From Candidatus Homeothermus arabinoxylanisolvens (GTDB lineage Bacteria; Bacteroidota; Bacteroidia; Bacteroidales; Muribaculaceae): 34,695 bases of DNA. Position numbers and translations under genes: made by a program. Positions within the stretch are counted from its first letter, which is position 1. Each line of letters begins with the position of its first letter. The notes below the pieces were generated by a model. The model saw nothing but the letters and a program-made list of their open reading frames with translations. It ran no database searches and was not told the DNA's origin. This document shows positions 32,127-34,695 of the stretch, one piece after another. Location: contig LUJO01000035.1 in the NCBI GenBank assembly GCA_001689405.1, forward strand, positions 1 to 34,695, in the 5' to 3' direction.

Positions 32127-32876
32127 ATGTCAAAAATAACTGTAAAACTTAAGGTTTGGCGTCAAGCCGGACCGAAGGAAAAAGGCGAGTTCAAGACTTA
32201 TACGGTTGACACCGATACCGATACCTCTTTCCTTGAAACTCTTGATATCCTCAATGAGCAGCTCGTTAATCAGCATGAGGAGCCTATAGCTTTTGATCAT
32301 GATTGCCGCGAAGGCATATGTGGTATGTGCTCGCTGTATATCAACGGTCATCCCCACGGACCCGCTACCGGCGCCACTACCTGTCAGCTCTACATGCGTC
32401 GCTTCCATGACGGTGAGGAGATTACGGTTGAGCCTTGGCGCTCTGCCGCATTCCCCGTAATAAAAGACCTTATGGTTGACCGCAATGCGTTTGATAAAAT
32501 CCAGCAGGCAGGTGGTTATGTGTCGTTTAACTGCGGTGGTGCTCAGGATGCTAACAGCCTGCCCATCTCGAAGGTTAATGCCGACCTCGCTATGGATGCC
32601 GCTACTTGTATCGGTTGCGGTGCGTGTGTGGCTGCTTGTAAGAATGGTTCGGCCATGTTGTTTGTTTCTGCCAAGGTTAGCCAGTTTGCCCTTCTTCCTC
32701 AAGGTCAGGTTGAGCGCGCTCGTCGTGCACGTGCCATGGTTAAGAAGATGGACGAACTCGGTTTTGGTAACTGTACCAATACCGGTGCATGCTCTGCAGA
32801 GTGTCCGAAAAATATCTCGCTTAGCAACATCGCCCGTCTTAACCGCGAGTTTATCAAAGCTAAATTTAAAGATTGA
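32127..32876 (+). CDS. frdB: Fumarate reductase/succinate dehydrogenase iron-sulfur subunit
   Basis: This 249-residue protein carries electrons from quinol to the flavin. The [2Fe-2S] ligands are in CREGICGMC with a further Cys in TTCQLYM. The [4Fe-4S] motif is CIGCGACVAACKN. The third cluster uses CTNTGACSAECPK, the expected pattern for [3Fe-4S]. It lies 29 bases after frdA. A terminator at 32901-32926 ends the operon. Confidence 0.97.
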   Translation: MSKITVKLKVWRQAGPKEKGEFKTYTVDTDTDTSFLETLDILNEQLVNQHEEPIAFDHDCREGICGMCSLYINGHPHGPATGATTCQLYMRRFHDGEEITVEPWRSAAFPVIKDLMVDRNAFDKIQQAGGYVSFNCGGAQDANSLPISKVNADLAMDAATCIGCGACVAACKNGSAMLFVSAKVSQFALLPQGQVERARRARAMVKKMDELGFGNCTNTGACSAECPKNISLSNIARLNREFIKAKFKD

Positions 32877-32900
32877 AATAGCATAATCTATTGTTTAGGG

Positions 32901-32930
32901 AAGGCGCTTCTATAAAGAGGCGCCTTTCTT
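32901..32930 (+). terminator. Terminator after frdCAB
   Basis: A 7-bp GC-rich stem (AAGGCGC 32901-32907 with GCGCCTT 32920-32926) with a 12-base loop is followed by a T-rich run (TCTTTGTTG). It lies 25 bases after the frdB stop. Confidence 0.75.
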
Positions 32931-32984
32931 TGTTGTTGTAAGGAAAAAACTATTTCGGAATAACTGATTAAACATCCGAAAATT

Positions 32985-33015
32985 TTTGTAGATATTGCGC
33001 ATTAACGTAATTTTG
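32985..33015 (+). promoter_or_regulatory. Promoter of the YitT-family gene
   Basis: The -33 TTTG (32985-32988) and -7 TAATTTTG (33008-33015) both match consensus with a 19-base spacer. The ATG is 20 bases beyond the -7 box. Confidence 0.75.
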
Positions 33016-33034
33016 TACTATAAAATAACCAACA

Positions 33035-33985
33035 ATGCATTTATCACGTCGTAATATTTGGCTGTCCACCCGCGACTACGTTTTTATCGTATTCGGGTTG
33101 CTTATCTATGCTTTCGGTTTTACTGCTTTTATATTGCCTGAAAAGGTCGTAATCGGAGGCTTGGTCGGTGTCGGCTCTCTTGTATATTTCCTGCTCGGTA
33201 TTCCTGTGGCGTTGACATCATATGCCCTGAACCTTGTGTTGCTTGCGATAGCTTACAAGATAGTAGGTAAGCAGTTTGTGATACGCACTGTATTCGGAGC
33301 TACCGTAATAAACTTTTTTATAGGTGTCATGCAGCCTATGTTTCCCGAGCCGCTTATTGCTCAGCAGACGTTTATGAACATATTGATAGGCGGCATGTTG
33401 TGCGGTCTCGGTATCGGTCTTGCCTTTACCCATAACGGCAGTACCGGTGGTACTGATATTGTGGCAGCTATGGTGTCGAAACGCAGCAATGTATCTATCG
33501 GCCGTATGATGCTGTATTGCGACTTCCTTATCATATCGTCGAGCTTCCTTATATTTCATCAGATTGACAAGATTGTTTATGGTCTTGTAGTTACGTTGCT
33601 GGCTTCATTTATGGCCGATCAGGTCATAAATACCAACCGTCAGGCTGTGCAGTTTACGATTATATCACGATATTGGCAGGAGATTGCTAATGCCATAAAC
33701 AATGAAGCACGACGCGGATGTACGGTGCTTGATGGCATGGGGTGGTACTCGAAGCACGAAGTGAAAGTGCTGTTGGTAATGTGCCGTAAGATAGAGTCGG
33801 TAACTATTTTCCGTATAGTTAAGTCTATTGACAAAGATGCTTTTATCACTCAAGCCAATGTCAACGGAGTGTACGGACAAGGTTTTGATATGGTTAAGCT
33901 TAAAATGAAAAATGTCAAACATGACCATAACCATGACGGACTTATTCCGCCGGCTCCCGCAGTGCCTCATGATGCCAAAGAATAA
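33035..33985 (+). CDS. YitT family membrane protein
   Basis: This 316-residue protein has six or so membrane helices in its first 200 residues (for example DYVFIVFGLLIYAFGFTAF and the segment GGMLCGLGIGLAFTHNGSTGGTDIVA, a family hallmark with Gly-Ser-Thr-Gly-Gly-Thr-Asp). A C-terminal soluble DUF2179 domain begins at about residue 215 (RRGCTVLDGMGWYSKHEVKVLLVMCRKIE). The role of the family is not established. The tail is His- and Asp-rich (HDHNHDG). It has its own promoter and no neighbour in an operon. No terminator was found after it. Confidence 0.87.
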   Translation: MHLSRRNIWLSTRDYVFIVFGLLIYAFGFTAFILPEKVVIGGLVGVGSLVYFLLGIPVALTSYALNLVLLAIAYKIVGKQFVIRTVFGATVINFFIGVMQPMFPEPLIAQQTFMNILIGGMLCGLGIGLAFTHNGSTGGTDIVAAMVSKRSNVSIGRMMLYCDFLIISSSFLIFHQIDKIVYGLVVTLLASFMADQVINTNRQAVQFTIISRYWQEIANAINNEARRGCTVLDGMGWYSKHEVKVLLVMCRKIESVTIFRIVKSIDKDAFITQANVNGVYGQGFDMVKLKMKNVKHDHNHDGLIPPAPAVPHDAKE

Positions 33986-34548
33986 TCTCCTCATTTCGGT
34001 CCATATCCTCTAAAGCTGTTCAATAATTCTGCATCCATATCTCGTTATAAGATGCCGAGATTGGTCTTGTTTGCATAATAGCCTGCGCTATAGTTGATTT
34101 ACGTTGTATCAATATCTAGGTAAAACAACATTGGCCGTATTTATTCTTATCGGGTTTAATCTTACTAAATACCGAGATTTATCCTTATGGCCTTTAGTCA
34201 ATAATGGATGCGGGATATTGAAACGCGCTTGCTTATGTCGTCTCACTTGCATTGCGCAGTTCGTCTGCGGTATATGGCCATCCGGATATGCGTGATGCTG
34301 TAATACGTGTACTCCAATCTGCTGGCCTCATTATAATGTAACTATGTAATGCCACTGTTCCGTAATTTGATTACTTGCAAATGAAGTCACCGTATTGATA
34401 AATCCTGATTTTGATTCGTTTACTCTGCGTCTTTTTTTACGATTGATGGACATTGTATTTATCTGTTTGATTGCTAAACCAATGCCTCTTCAGTAGGCTT
34501 ACACAATAGGCTTGTACAAATAGAAAGAACAACAAATTGCTCAAAAAA
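33986..34548. other. Intergenic stretch without recognisable genes
   Basis: About 560 bases between the YitT gene and the tRNA promoter hold no convincing gene. Short open frames of up to 63 codons (34104-34295) look random: many Cys and Leu, no signal, no family. A 30-codon minus-strand frame near 34,090 is also unlikely. No strong hairpin, repeat or riboswitch core was found. Confidence 0.5.
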
Positions 34549-34580
34549 TTTGCAATAATAAAAAAAACTCCTTAACTTTG
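34549..34580 (+). promoter_or_regulatory. Promoter of tRNA-Lys
   Basis: The -33 TTTG (34549-34552) and -7 TAACTTTG (34573-34580) are exact matches spaced by 20 bases. The expected start is close to 34,587, about 14 bases before the mature tRNA 5' end. Confidence 0.75.
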
Positions 34581-34600
34581 CATCGCTTTTAGCAAATGAT

Positions 34601-34673
34601 GATTCGCTAGCTCAGCTGGTAGAGCACAACACTTTTAATGTTGGGGTCCTGGGTTCGAGCCCCAGGCGGATCA
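34601..34673 (+). tRNA. tRNA-Lys (anticodon UUU)
   Basis: All four stems form: acceptor 34601-34607 with 34666-34672 (one G-T wobble); D-arm 34610-34625; anticodon stem 34627-34631 with 34639-34643; T-arm CTGGG-TTCGAGC-CCCAG at 34649-34665. The anticodon loop is CTTTTAA with anticodon TTT at 34634-34636. The discriminator base is A34673, and CCA is not encoded. MnmD, encoded in this window, would modify its wobble uridine. Confidence 0.97.
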
Positions 34674-34695
34674 CTAAAGGGTCACTTTTCAGTGG

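Noticed and set aside
34104..34295. A 63-codon open frame before tRNA-Lys
   Set aside because: No recognisable motif, odd composition and no promoter; most likely chance.
1..34695. CRISPR array or insertion sequence
   Set aside because: No regularly spaced repeats and no transposase-like protein were seen; the only mobile DNA is the integrase-based element.

Overview
The window looks like a Bacteroidales chromosome, probably Muribaculaceae or a close relative; the order is well supported and the family is inference. Evidence: promoters with the Bacteroidetes -7 box TAnnTTTG and a -33 TTTG or TTG about 19-20 bases upstream; a three-gene fumarate reductase (frdCAB); free-standing MnmD; the DUF177-rpmF-fabH order; DUF1573 and DUF5715 proteins; and a large AsmA-like protein. 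A tRNA-Lys(UUU) closes the window.

Region 1 (1 to about 8,050) is most of an integrated mobilizable element whose left end lies outside the window. In order it holds the C-terminal part of a tyrosine recombinase, a small RhuM-like protein, a terminator, a primase/helicase-type ATPase, a segment packed with GTTGA motifs, a Toprim primase with a metal-less CHC2-like domain, a segment with nested inverted repeats (likely oriT), a MOBV relaxase, and a cargo operon. The cargo is a secreted protein of unknown family, a DUF2750 protein and a TPR protein. It is visibly more AT-rich than the rest and has its own promoter. No transfer-apparatus genes are seen, so the element would need a helper.

Region 2 (8,077-28,650) is a housekeeping block, almost all on the minus strand. 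It holds mnmD; a histidine-tailed lipoprotein on the plus strand; two DUF1573 genes followed by meaB; an MscS-type channel with a TIGR02757 gene; pheT with yebC; an outer-membrane beta-barrel receptor; cdd; DUF177-rpmF-fabH; and an operon reading DUF5715 lipoprotein, AsmA-like, HAD phosphatase, aroB.

Region 3 (28,650-34,695) is on the plus strand: frdC-frdA-frdB under a near-consensus promoter and followed by a terminator, a YitT membrane protein with its own promoter, about 560 bases with no recognisable gene, and tRNA-Lys. Fumarate reductase and MeaB (guardian of methylmalonyl-CoA mutase) would both serve the fumarate-succinate-propionate fermentation typical of this group.

The least explained parts are the cargo operon of the element, the GTTGA array, the His-rich lipoprotein, and the C-terminal extension of FrdC.
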